Part shown: one piece after another, positions 8,437-16,764 of the stretch | How the letters are laid out: every line of letters begins with the position of its first letter | Numbering within the stretch: position 1 is the stretch's first letter | Source of the DNA: Streptomyces sp. A 4/2 | GTDB taxonomy: Bacteria; Actinomycetota; Actinomycetes; Streptomycetales; Streptomycetaceae | Assembly: GCF_940670765.1 (NCBI RefSeq) | Contig: NZ_CALNVW010000046.1 | Coordinates: 1 to 64,000, forward strand | Reading direction: 5' to 3' | Length of the DNA stretch: 64,000 bases | Notes under the pieces: generated by a model | Told to the model about the DNA's origin: nothing | Databases searched by the model: none | Seen by the model: only the letters and a program-made list of their open reading frames with translations | Translations under genes and position numbers: made by a program

Positions 8437-8485
8437 CACATCTGGCTCATCTGGCTCGTTCCAGTTGAGCCAGATGTGTGATAAT
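8437..8485. promoter_or_regulatory. GntR operator and divergent promoter region
   Basis: Perfect 13-bp inverted repeats CACATCTGGCTCA (8437-8449) and TGAGCCAGATGTG (8466-8478) surround a second direct copy of ATCTGGCTC (8449-8457). The right arm abuts a good -10 hexamer, GATAAT (8480-8485), reading towards the GntR gene. This is a likely autoregulatory operator also covering the divergent lipoprotein promoter. Confidence 0.75.
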
Positions 8486-8524
8486 GGTGCACCTGAAGAT
8501 CGACCACGTCAAGGGGGATGCCCG

Positions 8525-9307
8525 ATGAAGCGGACCAGGGCCCGGGGCCGCCCGCGCCGGTACGGCAAGATGTGCCTCATGTCGCAGCCGAGCCAGCAGG
8601 ACAAGGTCACTGCCGAACTGCGCCGCGCAATCGCGGCCGGCGAGTTCGCCCCAGGCAGCTTCCTGCCGTCCAGCCGCGTGCTCGCCCCACGGTTCGGCGT
8701 GGTCCGGAACACGCTCATGGCCGGCATCGCGACGCTGGTCGAGGACGGGCTGGTGGAGTCACTCCCCAAGCGCGGCTACCGGGTGGTCGGCACCCCTTCG
8801 GCGTTCGAGGTCGTCTGGACGCAGGGCGGGCAGCTTCTGCCCGCCGGCGAGGAACAGCTCGGCCACGGCGAGGAGCTGCGCGCGGAAGTTCGCCAAGCAC
8901 CGGGCGCGGTCGCCCACCTCCTCCAGGGCCCGGACGGGATGACGGTGACGGTGCGCAGCACCGTGCACCGCCACGGGGGGGCGCCCTGGGCGCTTCGGGA
9001 GTTCTTCACCCCGCGGTCGGTGGCCGACGTGGCCCGCCGGCTCCTGGAACCGGAGGCCATCGACGAGGAGCGCCTGCTCGCGGAGCACGGGATGGGGCAG
9101 GACGGCGTCCGCAGTTGCTGGTCGACCAGGGGCGCAACTGCCGACGAGGCTCGCGTTCTGAAGTCCGGCCCCGCTCCCGTGCACTTCATCCAGCGGACCG
9201 GCTTCCACGAGGGCGAACCTGTCTTCTGCGAGCTGACGGTGGTTCGCGCCGATCGCGTGCATCTGTCGCGATCAGTCGGGACTCCGCCTGAAATGCCCGA
9301 ACCATGA
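8525..9307 (+). CDS. GntR-family transcriptional regulator
   Basis: A 260-aa regulator. A basic N-terminal extension leads into a winged helix-turn-helix (about residues 22-88, containing AGEFAPGSFLPSSRVLAPRFGVVRNTLMAGI) of the GntR type. The C-terminal domain resembles the UTRA ligand-binding fold (HFIQRTGFHEGEPVFCELTVVRAD). The ATG at 8525 follows AAGGGGG; a second candidate start is the ATG at 8580, just before the HTH. GntR/KorSA-like repressors control tra genes on many Streptomyces plasmids, and the operator lying exactly over its own promoter supports autorepression. The ligand is unknown. Confidence 0.85.
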   Translation: MKRTRARGRPRRYGKMCLMSQPSQQDKVTAELRRAIAAGEFAPGSFLPSSRVLAPRFGVVRNTLMAGIATLVEDGLVESLPKRGYRVVGTPSAFEVVWTQGGQLLPAGEEQLGHGEELRAEVRQAPGAVAHLLQGPDGMTVTVRSTVHRHGGAPWALREFFTPRSVADVARRLLEPEAIDEERLLAEHGMGQDGVRSCWSTRGATADEARVLKSGPAPVHFIQRTGFHEGEPVFCELTVVRADRVHLSRSVGTPPEMPEP

Positions 9308-9425
9308 CAGGTTTTTGGTGTGTGCGCGCCATGTGCGGCGACCATCAATCGGCTGTCCACATACGACAGGTATGGGGATAAGGTGACATCCAGTCGATCT
9401 AGCATCGGCCCCGAAAATGCACGAT

Positions 9426-9456
9426 GCCCCCGCGACCTTGAGCAAGTCGCGGGGGC
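9426..9456. terminator. Hairpin terminator after GntR gene
   Basis: An 11-bp G+C-rich stem GCCCCCGCGAC/GTCGCGGGGGC with a 9-nt loop lies about 120 bp beyond the GntR stop. Confidence 0.75.
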
Positions 9457-10022
9457 TTATCGAACCGAGAACCGATAAGGCGGTGTCTCGTGGTGAAGCG
9501 TACCCGCACCCACGCGCAAGCACTCAGTCAGCCTGCTGATCGAGCGGCGTCTTCGACGTCGCCACGGCGGGCTGTTCTGCTGTGCGGCTCGCGCGATGGG
9601 CGCACCGCCCCGGTTGAGGGGGGCGGGATGTCGTAGTTCGCCGGGCGGGCGCCTTTTGCCAGGCCGCTCCTCGCCCTTCTCCGCCGGTCCCGGAGTTTGC
9701 CGCTCCTCGACCCGGCCTTCACCGCTCAGCAGGAGTTTGCCGCTCCCCTGAGCGAGGTTCAGACCTCGCGGTCTGATGATCACTGCCTCACCAGCAGCCG
9801 CCCCAAGCGGGGCTTTGTCGTACCCCGGGCCAGGCCCGGAGAGGACGGAGTACATCTTGCAGTACCGTCATGCCCTTTGTCAGCTCAGGCCCCGCCAGCG
9901 GGGTCTGATCCCGGCCACTGTCCCGGCCCGCGTGACTCGATCCGCGCGCTGCGGCTCCCCGCGCATGCCCGTCACCGGGACGCACATGCCCGCCCTGGTA
10001 CGGCTTCTCGCCTCAGCCGGCA

Positions 10023-10223
10023 CCCCTTGTCCGGCTGCCGGCGGCCTCCCACGACGCCGTCTCCGGCACACGGTTCGTCCCGCTCTCGGCTGACTCGCCG
10101 GCTCGTACGGCGGACAAGGGGAGACCGGCCCTGCCGCACCCCCTTGTCCTGCAGGTCAGCCCCTGGTTCCGGCCAGGTCCGAGAGGCGCCGAGGAGGCGG
10201 TGGGGTCCGCTGTGGACAAGGGG
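10023..10223. repeat. Iteron cluster 1 (CCCCTTGTCC, four copies)
   Basis: Exact 10-mers lie at 10023-10032 (+), 10112-10121 (-), 10140-10149 (+) and 10214-10223 (-). They lie just upstream of the candidate initiator gene, and the same 10-mer recurs in two clusters after the gene. Two copies in each orientation distinguish this cluster from the uniform downstream one. Confidence 0.8.
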
Positions 10224-10246
10224 TGCCGAATTCTTCTGCCTTCCCC

Positions 10247-10276
10247 GTCACACCGAACCGGGCCCGCACACCTCTA
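10247..10276 (+). promoter_or_regulatory. Motif B promoter-like element
   Basis: GTCACAC, 15 nt, CACCTCTA. It lies 128 nt before the GTG start of the replication-type gene. Confidence 0.6.
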
Positions 10277-10403
10277 TGGCCGACACCCACCTCTGACAGG
10301 CCGAGGACCACGCCCACATCGACAACACAACAGCCCCCTCTGCGACCGGCGGGGGCTGCGAAACCCAGCGCAGCGAGCCGTGTGCCGCTGCGCCAGGAGA
10401 AGT

Positions 10404-12221
10404 GTGCCCACCACCGCTCTTTGCTCTGATTCACCGCTCGCCTCGGGCGAGCACCCCGCTCCGGCGGCGGCAGCGGGACCCGCCGCGGCGCACTGTGGCG
10501 CGCCCGTCCGGCGGCAGCGGGTGAAGGTGCCGATGCGGCTGGTCACCTCGCCCTTTTACGCGGACATCGCGCTGGCGGTGTACGTGAAGGTGAAGGCGCT
10601 CGGCATGCGCGAGGAGGGCTGCCAGGCGAGGTCGTCGACGATCGCCGCGTACCTGCACCTCTCGAAGGCCTCCGTGGAGAGAGGACTCGCGCAGTTGTCG
10701 CGGCCCGCTCCGGACCAGGTTGTGGAGCTGCTCTCCCAGCGGCGCACGCTGCGCGGCGGGCAAGGGACCTCGGCGCTCCGCCGGACCAGGCCCGTGTCGC
10801 GGACGGAGACCTTCGTGTGGGTGCCGGTGGCGGCCGCGGAGGACCTCACGCCCCGCCAGCTGCGTGCGTACGCGATCATCGCGTACGCGCAGGCGGTGGG
10901 GATCCCGCTGACCGAGGGGGAGCTCGCCGGCTCCCTGTTCCACCACTCCGGCAAGAAGGCCGGCCAGCAGCTGACCGTGACGGCGGCCGGCCAGGTGGTC
11001 GACGAGCTCGAGGCGGCACGGTGGCTGACGGTTCGGCGCCGCGCCGGAGCCCGCGGACGCCACCTGTTCTCCGCTCACGACATCGCTCCTACCGCTGCTC
11101 CGCGGGAAGAAGAGGTCTCCAGCCCGGCCGATCCGGCCTCCGGCGGCGACGCGGAACAGGCCCGGCAGGGGCGCACGGGCGTCCTTCCCGCTGAGGCGGA
11201 CAGTCCTCCGGTTGGTGAGGGTTCGGGTCCGCTGGCTGATGAGGGATCCCTCGCGAATGAGGAAACACTTAGGACTGACCGACCGGAGGACGCGGGTGCG
11301 CTTGACTCATCCGCCGTAGGCGAGATTGAGGTAGTAGAGGGCGCAGCGCCTGTGGAAAACCCGCCGATCCCCAAGCCACGTGGCAGGACTTCGGCGGTTC
11401 TCGCGCTGCGCGCGGATGCACACAATCAGCCCGTCATCCCCAAGCCGAGGACTAGCCGATCGACGGAGGACCAGCGGACGTACAGCGGCCCCCAGCTGAC
11501 GCTGAGCCCGGCGATCTACGCGGTGCTGGAGCCGGTCCACTGGCTGCTGGAGCGGGTCGACAGCGCGTTCGTCGCACGGAAGATCGCCCGGGAGGTCGGC
11601 CGACAGCTGCGCGAGGGGATGGCCGCAGAGCGGATCAGCCACCGCCTCACCATCCGCGCGGCCCGGACGATGGCCTCGGAGATCCGCGATCCGGGCCGCT
11701 GGCTGCTCGGCGTGGCTCTTCCGCGTTGGGGCTGCGGACACCAGGACTGCGAGAGCGGCGTCATGTGGTCGAACGGGCAGCGCTGCGATGTGTGTGCGGA
11801 AGTCGTCGCCGACCGGGCCGCGGCGCGTCAACGCGATCAGCGCCTGGCGGAGGGCTTGTGTCCTGAGCACGGCACCCGGCCTGGGCCTGCCGGAGCCTGC
11901 ACGGACTGCGTCCTGGACCACGCCATCCGCCACCCTGTCCCGGCCCCTCGGCCTGAGCCCGTCGGACCGCCGCGCGGAGCGTGCACCGGGTGCGGTGCCC
12001 GGATCTTCCTGATCGGTCAGGCCATGGTCGACAGCTCCTGCCAGCTCTGCCGCTGCGAGGTGTCCGGGCTGCCGCCGGTCGCGGCGCGCTCCTCCCGTCC
12101 GGCCGTCGAACCCGCGACGTGCGTCGGCGGTACGGACGGTTCGGCGTGCGACCGCCCCGCGCTCCCGGCCCGCAACGTCTGTGTCCGCCACCGGATCGTG
12201 GAGATCGCCACCGCGGTCTGA
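10404..12221 (+). CDS. Candidate plasmid replication initiator
   Basis: About 605 aa. The GTG at 10404 has AGGAGA 5 nt upstream; an ATG at 10531 is an alternative. Residues of about 45-200 form two helix-turn-helix-like units (FYADIALAVYVKVKALGMREEGC..., STIAAYLHLSKASVERGLAQL). A disordered acidic linker follows, then a helical domain. The last 180 residues have at least four Cys clusters (CGHQDC, CDVC, CTDC, CTGC/CQLCRC), suggesting zinc binding. This type of winged-helix protein occurs near origins of Streptomyces plasmids. The call rests mostly on context: CCCCTTGTCC iterons on both sides (four upstream, ten downstream). It is preceded by a motif B promoter. A plain transcription regulator cannot be excluded. 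Confidence 0.6.
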   Translation: MPTTALCSDSPLASGEHPAPAAAAGPAAAHCGAPVRRQRVKVPMRLVTSPFYADIALAVYVKVKALGMREEGCQARSSTIAAYLHLSKASVERGLAQLSRPAPDQVVELLSQRRTLRGGQGTSALRRTRPVSRTETFVWVPVAAAEDLTPRQLRAYAIIAYAQAVGIPLTEGELAGSLFHHSGKKAGQQLTVTAAGQVVDELEAARWLTVRRRAGARGRHLFSAHDIAPTAAPREEEVSSPADPASGGDAEQARQGRTGVLPAEADSPPVGEGSGPLADEGSLANEETLRTDRPEDAGALDSSAVGEIEVVEGAAPVENPPIPKPRGRTSAVLALRADAHNQPVIPKPRTSRSTEDQRTYSGPQLTLSPAIYAVLEPVHWLLERVDSAFVARKIAREVGRQLREGMAAERISHRLTIRAARTMASEIRDPGRWLLGVALPRWGCGHQDCESGVMWSNGQRCDVCAEVVADRAAARQRDQRLAEGLCPEHGTRPGPAGACTDCVLDHAIRHPVPAPRPEPVGPPRGACTGCGARIFLIGQAMVDSSCQLCRCEVSGLPPVAARSSRPAVEPATCVGGTDGSACDRPALPARNVCVRHRIVEIATAV

Positions 12222-12298
12222 CGCGCACACCCGGACCTGATCCGGACCAGCCACCCCCGGACCGGGACGGCCCGGCTGGGGGCGGTGCGGCCGGTGGT

Positions 12299-12329
12299 GC
12301 GGGTGGTGCGGGTGCTCCGCACCACCCGC
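12299..12329. terminator. Hairpin terminator after replication gene
   Basis: A 13-bp stem GCGGGTGGTGCGG/CCGCACCACCCGC with a 5-nt loop lies 78 bp after the stop codon. It also belongs to the GGTGCGG repeat family that fills the next kilobase. Confidence 0.6.
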
Positions 12330-12663
12330 GGCCGTCGCAGGACCGCCGATCGGCCGAAGGCCGCACCACCGCACCACGGGGCCCGAGGCACGGACCGATG
12401 GTGCGGTGCGCCGGCCGGTCGGGTGCCTGCGGCTCGACCGCACCGCACCTCCGCACCAGGGGATGCGGTGCGGTGGTGCGGTGCGGTGCGGTCGAGGCCG
12501 GTTCGGACGGTGCGGTGCCCCCCAGCGGGCCGACCGCACCGCGTGTGGTGCGGTGCGGTGGTGCGGTGGTGCGGCGGGCAACCGGGCCCGTCGACAGCCC
12601 CGTGCGCGGGAGCGAACCTCCCTCCCTGCTCGGTATCGGTGACTGCGGAACGTAGTCGCCAGC

Positions 12664-12818
12664 CCCCTTGTCCGAGAGCGGTGCTCACTAGTCACCCCCT
12701 TGTCCAGCTCCAGGCAGCACCCCTTGTCCAGCTTGACCGCCGTCGGCCGCACCCCCTTGTCCGGGTCCCGGCAGGTGCCCGGACCCCCTTGTCCAGCGTC
12801 TGACCGCCCCCCTTGTCC
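12664..12818 (+). repeat. Iteron cluster 2 (CCCCTTGTCC, six copies)
   Basis: Six identical plus-strand 10-mers start at 12664, 12696, 12720, 12753, 12785 and 12809. The spacings are 32, 24, 33, 32 and 24 bp. The regular spacing and uniform orientation are what one expects of initiator-binding iterons. Confidence 0.85.
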
Positions 12819-12940
12819 TGGTCAGCCCCAGCCACGTTTCTCCTGGACAGGGTCAGCTCCCGCCCGTCCGGACGTCCGCCCGGCCCGCCCGGCGCCCGCA
12901 GCCGCGAAGGCGCCGGCCCGGGCCGGAAGCTCCTCGCCCG

Positions 12941-12956
12941 GGGAGAGATCTCTCCC
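12941..12956. promoter_or_regulatory. Isolated GGGAGAGATCTCTCCC palindrome
   Basis: A perfect 16-bp palindrome matching the array at 286-519 and the half-element at 31789-31800. It is probably a binding site for the same protein. Confidence 0.6.
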
Positions 12957-13204
12957 TCCGGTCACCCTCCGCGTCCACCACGGCTCCTCCAGCCCGGGCC
13001 GTCTTGTGCCGGACCCGGTGCGGTACAGCGTCCGCACCGCACAACCGCACCACCGCACCACCGCACCGCACCCAGGACGACGCCCTGGATCGCGGTGGTG
13101 CGGAACGGCGACCGCACCTCCCGCACCACCACCACCGCACCGCACCCATCAGCGGACCGCACCCCGGTGGTGCGGTGCGGTCGGGGCCGGCGGTGCGGTG
13201 CGGA

Positions 13205-13331
13205 CCCCTTGTCCGCGCACCGCACCGCACCGCACCCCCTTGTCCGCGCACCCCCTTGTCCAGCCGGACCGCGCCTGCGATTCCCCTGGACCGCACCGGC
13301 CGCGGAAGGCGATCAGGCCGCGGACAAGGGG
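13205..13331. repeat. Iteron cluster 3 (CCCCTTGTCC, four copies)
   Basis: Copies lie at 13205-13214, 13236-13245 and 13252-13261 on the plus strand and at 13322-13331 on the minus strand. They are interleaved with CCGCACC repeats and sit immediately upstream of the sigma-like gene. Confidence 0.8.
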
Positions 13332-13386
13332 GGTGCGAAGAGCGTGAGCGACATCAGCCAGATGACGCGAAAGGACGGGCACGGAC

Positions 13387-14319
13387 GTGGCCACCAAGAA
13401 CCGCACCGCCTCTGCCACTGCTCTCCCCGGGTCCGGGTACGGCGCCCTGCAGCGCATGAACCGCGACTGGGAGGTCCTCAGCCGCGACCCCCGCGCTGCC
13501 GACCGGATCGCTTGCTGGGCGGAGGAGGACGACCAGTTCGCCGGCGTCCGTACCCCCCAGGACGTCGTCGAGCGCCTGGTCCAGCTCTTCCGCCGCGGTG
13601 ACTGGGCCGGACACGACCAGGCCCTGGCCGCGCTGCTGCGGCGGGCGACCACCGACGACTTCGACGGGCAGGTGGCCTGGCGGGTCGCCGTCCGCATCCT
13701 CCTGCCCAAGGCGATCTTGATGGCCAAGACCCAGCTGCGGCCCGGGGTCGACTGGGAGGTCATCTTCAGCACGGTCCTGAGCGCGCTGTTCGAGGTGGTG
13801 CGCACCTACCCGCTGGCCCGCCGTCCCCGGGCGATCTTCGCGAACCTGTCGATGGACACGCTGATGCTGGCCCAGAGCACGCTGGCCGACGACTTCGACG
13901 ACCGCCGCGAGCTCCGCAAGATCACCCGGTCGCTGGCGCCGCTGGCCGGTGACCCGCAGGTGCCGCTGATCGGCACCGAGGCGCCGGACCCCCTCCTTCA
14001 GTTCGAGCTCGCCGACCTCCTGGCGCACGCCGCCGAGCTTGAGCTCGTCAGCCAGGACGAGCCGGAGCTGACCGACGGCGACGCCCGTACCGAGCTCCTG
14101 GCCTTGGTCATGTGGGCGGTCGACATCCAGGCGCTGAAGGTCTCCGACGCCCAGCGGATCACGGAGTACTACCTCAGCACCTCGCTCGACCCCGACCAGG
14201 CGTTCCGCACCACCCGCGCCATGGGGACCGAGGGCGCCAGGCTCCGCCAGCGCGCCAGCCGAGCGGTCCGCCCGCTGCGCGACGCCGATCTGAAGAACGG
14301 CTACCTCGCCACCGTCTGA
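13387..14319 (+). CDS. Sigma-factor-like DNA-binding protein
   Basis: A 310-aa protein starting at GTG 13387 (AAAGGA about 12 nt upstream). The middle (WRVAVRILLPKAILMAK... FEVVRTYPLARRPRAIFANLSMDTLM) resembles the actinomycete group of divergent sigma-region-2-like proteins, which share an LLP...YP..RRP..I..NL..D pattern. The C-terminus (LKVSDAQRITEYYLS... RLRQRASRAVRPLRD) looks like a region-4 helix-turn-helix ending in the typical R..RA...LR helix. Typical extracytoplasmic-function sigma factors are shorter, so this is a distant relative. It lies between the origin-like repeats and the secretion operon and ends 19 bp before a motif B element. That makes it a candidate reader of motif B (inference). 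Confidence 0.55.
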   Translation: MATKNRTASATALPGSGYGALQRMNRDWEVLSRDPRAADRIACWAEEDDQFAGVRTPQDVVERLVQLFRRGDWAGHDQALAALLRRATTDDFDGQVAWRVAVRILLPKAILMAKTQLRPGVDWEVIFSTVLSALFEVVRTYPLARRPRAIFANLSMDTLMLAQSTLADDFDDRRELRKITRSLAPLAGDPQVPLIGTEAPDPLLQFELADLLAHAAELELVSQDEPELTDGDARTELLALVMWAVDIQALKVSDAQRITEYYLSTSLDPDQAFRTTRAMGTEGARLRQRASRAVRPLRDADLKNGYLATV

Positions 14320-14337
14320 AGTTCCCGGCCGCCAACC

Positions 14338-14367
14338 GTCACACCGCGGCCCCGATCGGCACCTCTA
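14338..14367 (+). promoter_or_regulatory. Motif B element for secretion operon
   Basis: GTCACAC, 15 nt, CACCTCTA. It ends 59 nt before the first gene of the type IV secretion-like operon. Confidence 0.6.
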
Positions 14368-14426
14368 GTGGCGATCCGCATCCACGACCTCTTTCCGCCC
14401 CCTCCACCGAGACCGGGAGTACCACT

Positions 14427-14708
14427 GTGTCCACTTCCCTCGCCGGCCCGCACGGACCCTCCGACTCTCTCCTCGACGAGGACGAGACCCGCGTCGCCCG
14501 AGCCCGTCGCCAGCTGACCGAGCTGGGCACCGCGCTCGTCCTTGCCCCACTCGACCGCGGGGTGCACCAGGCCCTGCGCCGCTTCATGGAGCGCGACTCC
14601 GAGCCCGCCCTGCAGTCCTGGGAGTCGATGCTCCAGCGCACCCCCGATGAGCTGCGCGAGCGGATCCGTGCCGTCATCACGGCCCAGGCCGAGCGGAGGG
14701 CGTCGTGA
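14427..14708 (+). CDS. Small hypothetical protein, secretion operon
   Basis: A 93-aa acidic helical protein starting at GTG 14427 with a GGGAG ribosome site; it is the first gene after the motif B promoter. No membrane segment and no family recognised. The stop overlaps the start of the VirB8/TcpC-like gene (GTGA), so it is part of the operon. It could be a cytoplasmic regulator or chaperone. Confidence 0.65.
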   Translation: MSTSLAGPHGPSDSLLDEDETRVARARRQLTELGTALVLAPLDRGVHQALRRFMERDSEPALQSWESMLQRTPDELRERIRAVITAQAERRAS

Positions 14709-15829
14709 AGCTCCGCCGCCGTCGGCCGGCGGCCGAGGACGAGACGTGGGACGACGTCCCTGCAGCGCAGCCGGAGCCGGACCTCGTCGACAGCGAGGAC
14801 GAGACCGGCTGGCAGACCAGCACCGTCAGCCTGTCCGGCGCCGCACGGCTCGCCCGCATCGGGGCCTGGGTCCTGATCGCCTCCGGCCCGCTGCTGGGGG
14901 TCGCATCACTGCTCGGCACCTCCGCTCCGGCCCAGAGCGCGCCCGCCGCGGCACCGGCCGCGCAGTCGGTCGCCGACACCGGGCCCAGCGGATTCGCGCA
15001 GCTGTACGTGGCGGCCTACATCGAGGCCGGGCAGGGCACCGAGAACTCGCTCAGCCCCTACTTCGCCGGGTCGATCACGCTGACCAGCCAGCCGGGGACC
15101 CGCAGCACCACACGCACCGTGGCGGTGGCCAGCCGTGAGGTGCAGCCGGGGTACTGGACGGTGACCGTCGCGGCCCGGGTGGCGCAGAAGGACTCCAAGG
15201 GCGCCTGGACCGACTCCGGCCTGCAGTACTTCCAGGTCCCCGTCCAGGTGCTGGGTCCCCTGTCCGCGGGCGGGAGCAAGAAGTCCGAGGACGGGGCGGC
15301 GGGCTACGCGGCGACGGCCCTGCCGGCACAGGTCGCCGCACCGGGCGCGCTGAAGCCCAGCGGGCTCGGCTACGGAACCGACCGCGGCAGCAACCCGGCC
15401 GACCCCGCGACGCAGACGATCGCCGGGTTCCTCAGCGCGTACCTCGCCGGCAAGGGCGAGCTCGACCGGTACACCTCTCCCGGTGTCACCCTGCGGGCCA
15501 TCGCCCCGGCGCCGTACGCCGGCGTCGAGATCACCGATGTCGCCGACGACTCGGGTAACGCCAGCAACACGACGGTCCCCACCGACGGCGCCGTCCGCCA
15601 GGCCCTGGCCACGGTCACCGCCAAGGACGCCTCCGGCGCGACGTACCCGCTGACCTACGCGCTGACGCTGCGCTCGCGCGGCGGCCGCTGGGAGGTCGCC
15701 TCCCTCGGGTCCGCCCCGGTGCTCCAGCGCGGAGGCGCACCAGAGCTGGCCTCCCCCTCCCCCAACTCCGGCGGCACGGACGACACGGGGGCCAGCTCCT
15801 CCCCGTCGCCGTCGCCGTCGAGCTCCTAA
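14705..15829 (+). CDS. TcpC/VirB8-like conjugation protein
   Basis: A 374-aa protein. An acidic cytoplasmic N-terminus (about 55 residues) is followed by one membrane segment (about 58-80) and an extracellular region with two NTF2-like repeats (about 95-210 and 235-345; for example SGFAQLYVAAYIEAG... and QTIAGFLSAYLAGKG...), ending in a Ser/Pro tail. This is the architecture of TcpC/TrsM proteins, Gram-positive counterparts of VirB8 that scaffold the conjugation channel at the membrane. The GTG start overlaps the upstream stop codon. It lies in an operon with VirB4-like and VirD4-like ATPases. Confidence 0.8.
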   Translation: MKLRRRRPAAEDETWDDVPAAQPEPDLVDSEDETGWQTSTVSLSGAARLARIGAWVLIASGPLLGVASLLGTSAPAQSAPAAAPAAQSVADTGPSGFAQLYVAAYIEAGQGTENSLSPYFAGSITLTSQPGTRSTTRTVAVASREVQPGYWTVTVAARVAQKDSKGAWTDSGLQYFQVPVQVLGPLSAGGSKKSEDGAAGYAATALPAQVAAPGALKPSGLGYGTDRGSNPADPATQTIAGFLSAYLAGKGELDRYTSPGVTLRAIAPAPYAGVEITDVADDSGNASNTTVPTDGAVRQALATVTAKDASGATYPLTYALTLRSRGGRWEVASLGSAPVLQRGGAPELASPSPNSGGTDDTGASSSPSPSPSSS

Positions 15830-15853
15830 CCCTGTGATCCAGAGAGAAGAACG

Positions 15854-16189
15854 ATGCACACCACCACCGACCCGAACACCGTCCTGCTGGCCGGCGACAT
15901 CCTCACCTGGGCCACGACCAAGACCAACCAGATAGGCACCCTGGTCAAGCTGGTCGCCGGCGTCCTGGTCGTCGTCGCCATCATCGGCGCCTACTGGCGC
16001 ACTAAGAGCTGGGTCGCCACTGCCGTCGCGTTTCTGCTCGGCGCCCTTGTCCTGTGGGGCATCGCCAACATGCCCAGCCTCCAGGGCAAGGTCGGCTCCG
16101 AGATCAACGACACCGGCACCAAGGCCATCCACCTCGTGGTCCCGCCGGTGACCAAGCCGGCCGCCGTCGGCGACGGGCCCGTGCTGTGA
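15854..16189 (+). CDS. Two-TM small membrane protein (pilin-like)
   Basis: A 111-aa protein with two hydrophobic helices (about residues 30-50 and 55-75) and a short hydrophilic tail. There is no cleavable signal peptide beyond the first helix. Size, topology and position between TcpC-like and TcpE-like genes match VirB2/TcpD-type small components of Gram-positive conjugation systems. The ribosome site is AGAGAGAAG. Its stop overlaps the next GTG (GTGA). Confidence 0.7.
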   Translation: MHTTTDPNTVLLAGDILTWATTKTNQIGTLVKLVAGVLVVVAIIGAYWRTKSWVATAVAFLLGALVLWGIANMPSLQGKVGSEINDTGTKAIHLVVPPVTKPAAVGDGPVL

Positions 16190-16764
16190 GCGCCGACGAG
16201 GAGCAGCTGATCGGGCACTCCTACACCCGGGCGCGCAAGCATCCGTTGGTGATCGGGAAGCTCCCGGGCGCCGGTCGGCTCCCCGGCGGCCCGTACACGA
16301 TCACGCAGATCGTGACGATGGTCGCCACCTTCCTGCTCCTGATCATCACCCGGCAGCTGTGGGCCCACTTCGGCGTCATGAACGTCCTGGCGATGGTCAT
16401 CCTGCCCTGGGGCATGGCCTGGGTCCTGCGATACGCCCGCCTGGACGGACGCGATCCCGCCCGGGCGCTGCGCAGCCTCCTGGTCTACGCGTCGACCCCG
16501 GCCGACGGCCGGCTGGCGGGCTCGCCCCAGCACCGGAGCCGGCCGCGGCTGGCTGGCGTCACCTGCACCGTCCACGTGCGCACTCCCCCTCGGTCCGCTC
16601 AGGCCAAGCCAGTCCCGGCGGCCGTCCCCCCGGCCCGGAAGCCGGCACCCCGGCCGGCACCCGCCGCACAGCCCGCTCCGGTCGCAGCCTCGCCGGCGCC
16701 CCGGACCCGCCCGCCGGCCAGGTCCGGCCTGCAGGCACTGCTCGCCTCGCTCGACGAGCGATGA
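16186..16764 (+). CDS. TcpE/VirB3-like membrane protein
   Basis: A 192-aa protein starting at GTG 16186. Residues of about 40-90 form two membrane helices (ITQIVTMVATFLLLIITRQLWA, NVLAMVILPWGMAWVLRY), preceded by a short basic stretch. The C-terminal 70 residues are Pro/Ala/Arg-rich. This fits the TcpE/PrgI group (VirB3-like), which usually sits just before the VirB4 ATPase, as here. The C-terminal Pro-rich tail is longer than in most members. Confidence 0.7.
   Translation: MSADEEQLIGHSYTRARKHPLVIGKLPGAGRLPGGPYTITQIVTMVATFLLLIITRQLWAHFGVMNVLAMVILPWGMAWVLRYARLDGRDPARALRSLLVYASTPADGRLAGSPQHRSRPRLAGVTCTVHVRTPPRSAQAKPVPAAVPPARKPAPRPAPAAQPAPVAASPAPRTRPPARSGLQALLASLDER

Larger units (their letters stand above)
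9308..10403. other. Long intergenic region before replication gene
   Basis: About 1.1 kb without a convincing gene. It contains the GntR terminator, a 15-bp direct repeat GGAGTTTGCCGCTCC (9692-9706 and 9732-9746), two mutually exclusive short hairpins (9752-9769 and 9760-9775), four CCCCTTGTCC iterons (10023-10223) and a motif B element. The open frames here have aberrant composition and no family resemblance. An untranslated RNA or leader region is possible around 9690-9780. Confidence 0.55.
12222..13386. other. Repeat-rich non-coding region, candidate origin
   Basis: About 1.2 kb with no supported gene. It has long GGTGCGG/CCGCACC repeats (about 12276-12590 and 13018-13245), ten CCCCTTGTCC iterons in two clusters, and a perfect GGGAGAGATCTCTCCC palindrome (12941-12956). 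Apparent open frames reflect the repeats. Together with the adjacent initiator-type gene this is the best candidate for the replication origin, although no clearly A+T-rich unwinding element is visible. Confidence 0.6.

Noticed and set aside
12664..13261. Regularly spaced 10-mers considered as a CRISPR array
   Set aside because: Repeats are only 10 bp with 14-23 bp spacers, occur in both orientations elsewhere, and no cas gene is present; iterons fit better.
12282..13601. Several overlapping open frames in the GGTGCGG repeat region
   Set aside because: They translate to repeated Arg/Thr/Ala/Pro stretches dictated by DNA repeats on both strands.
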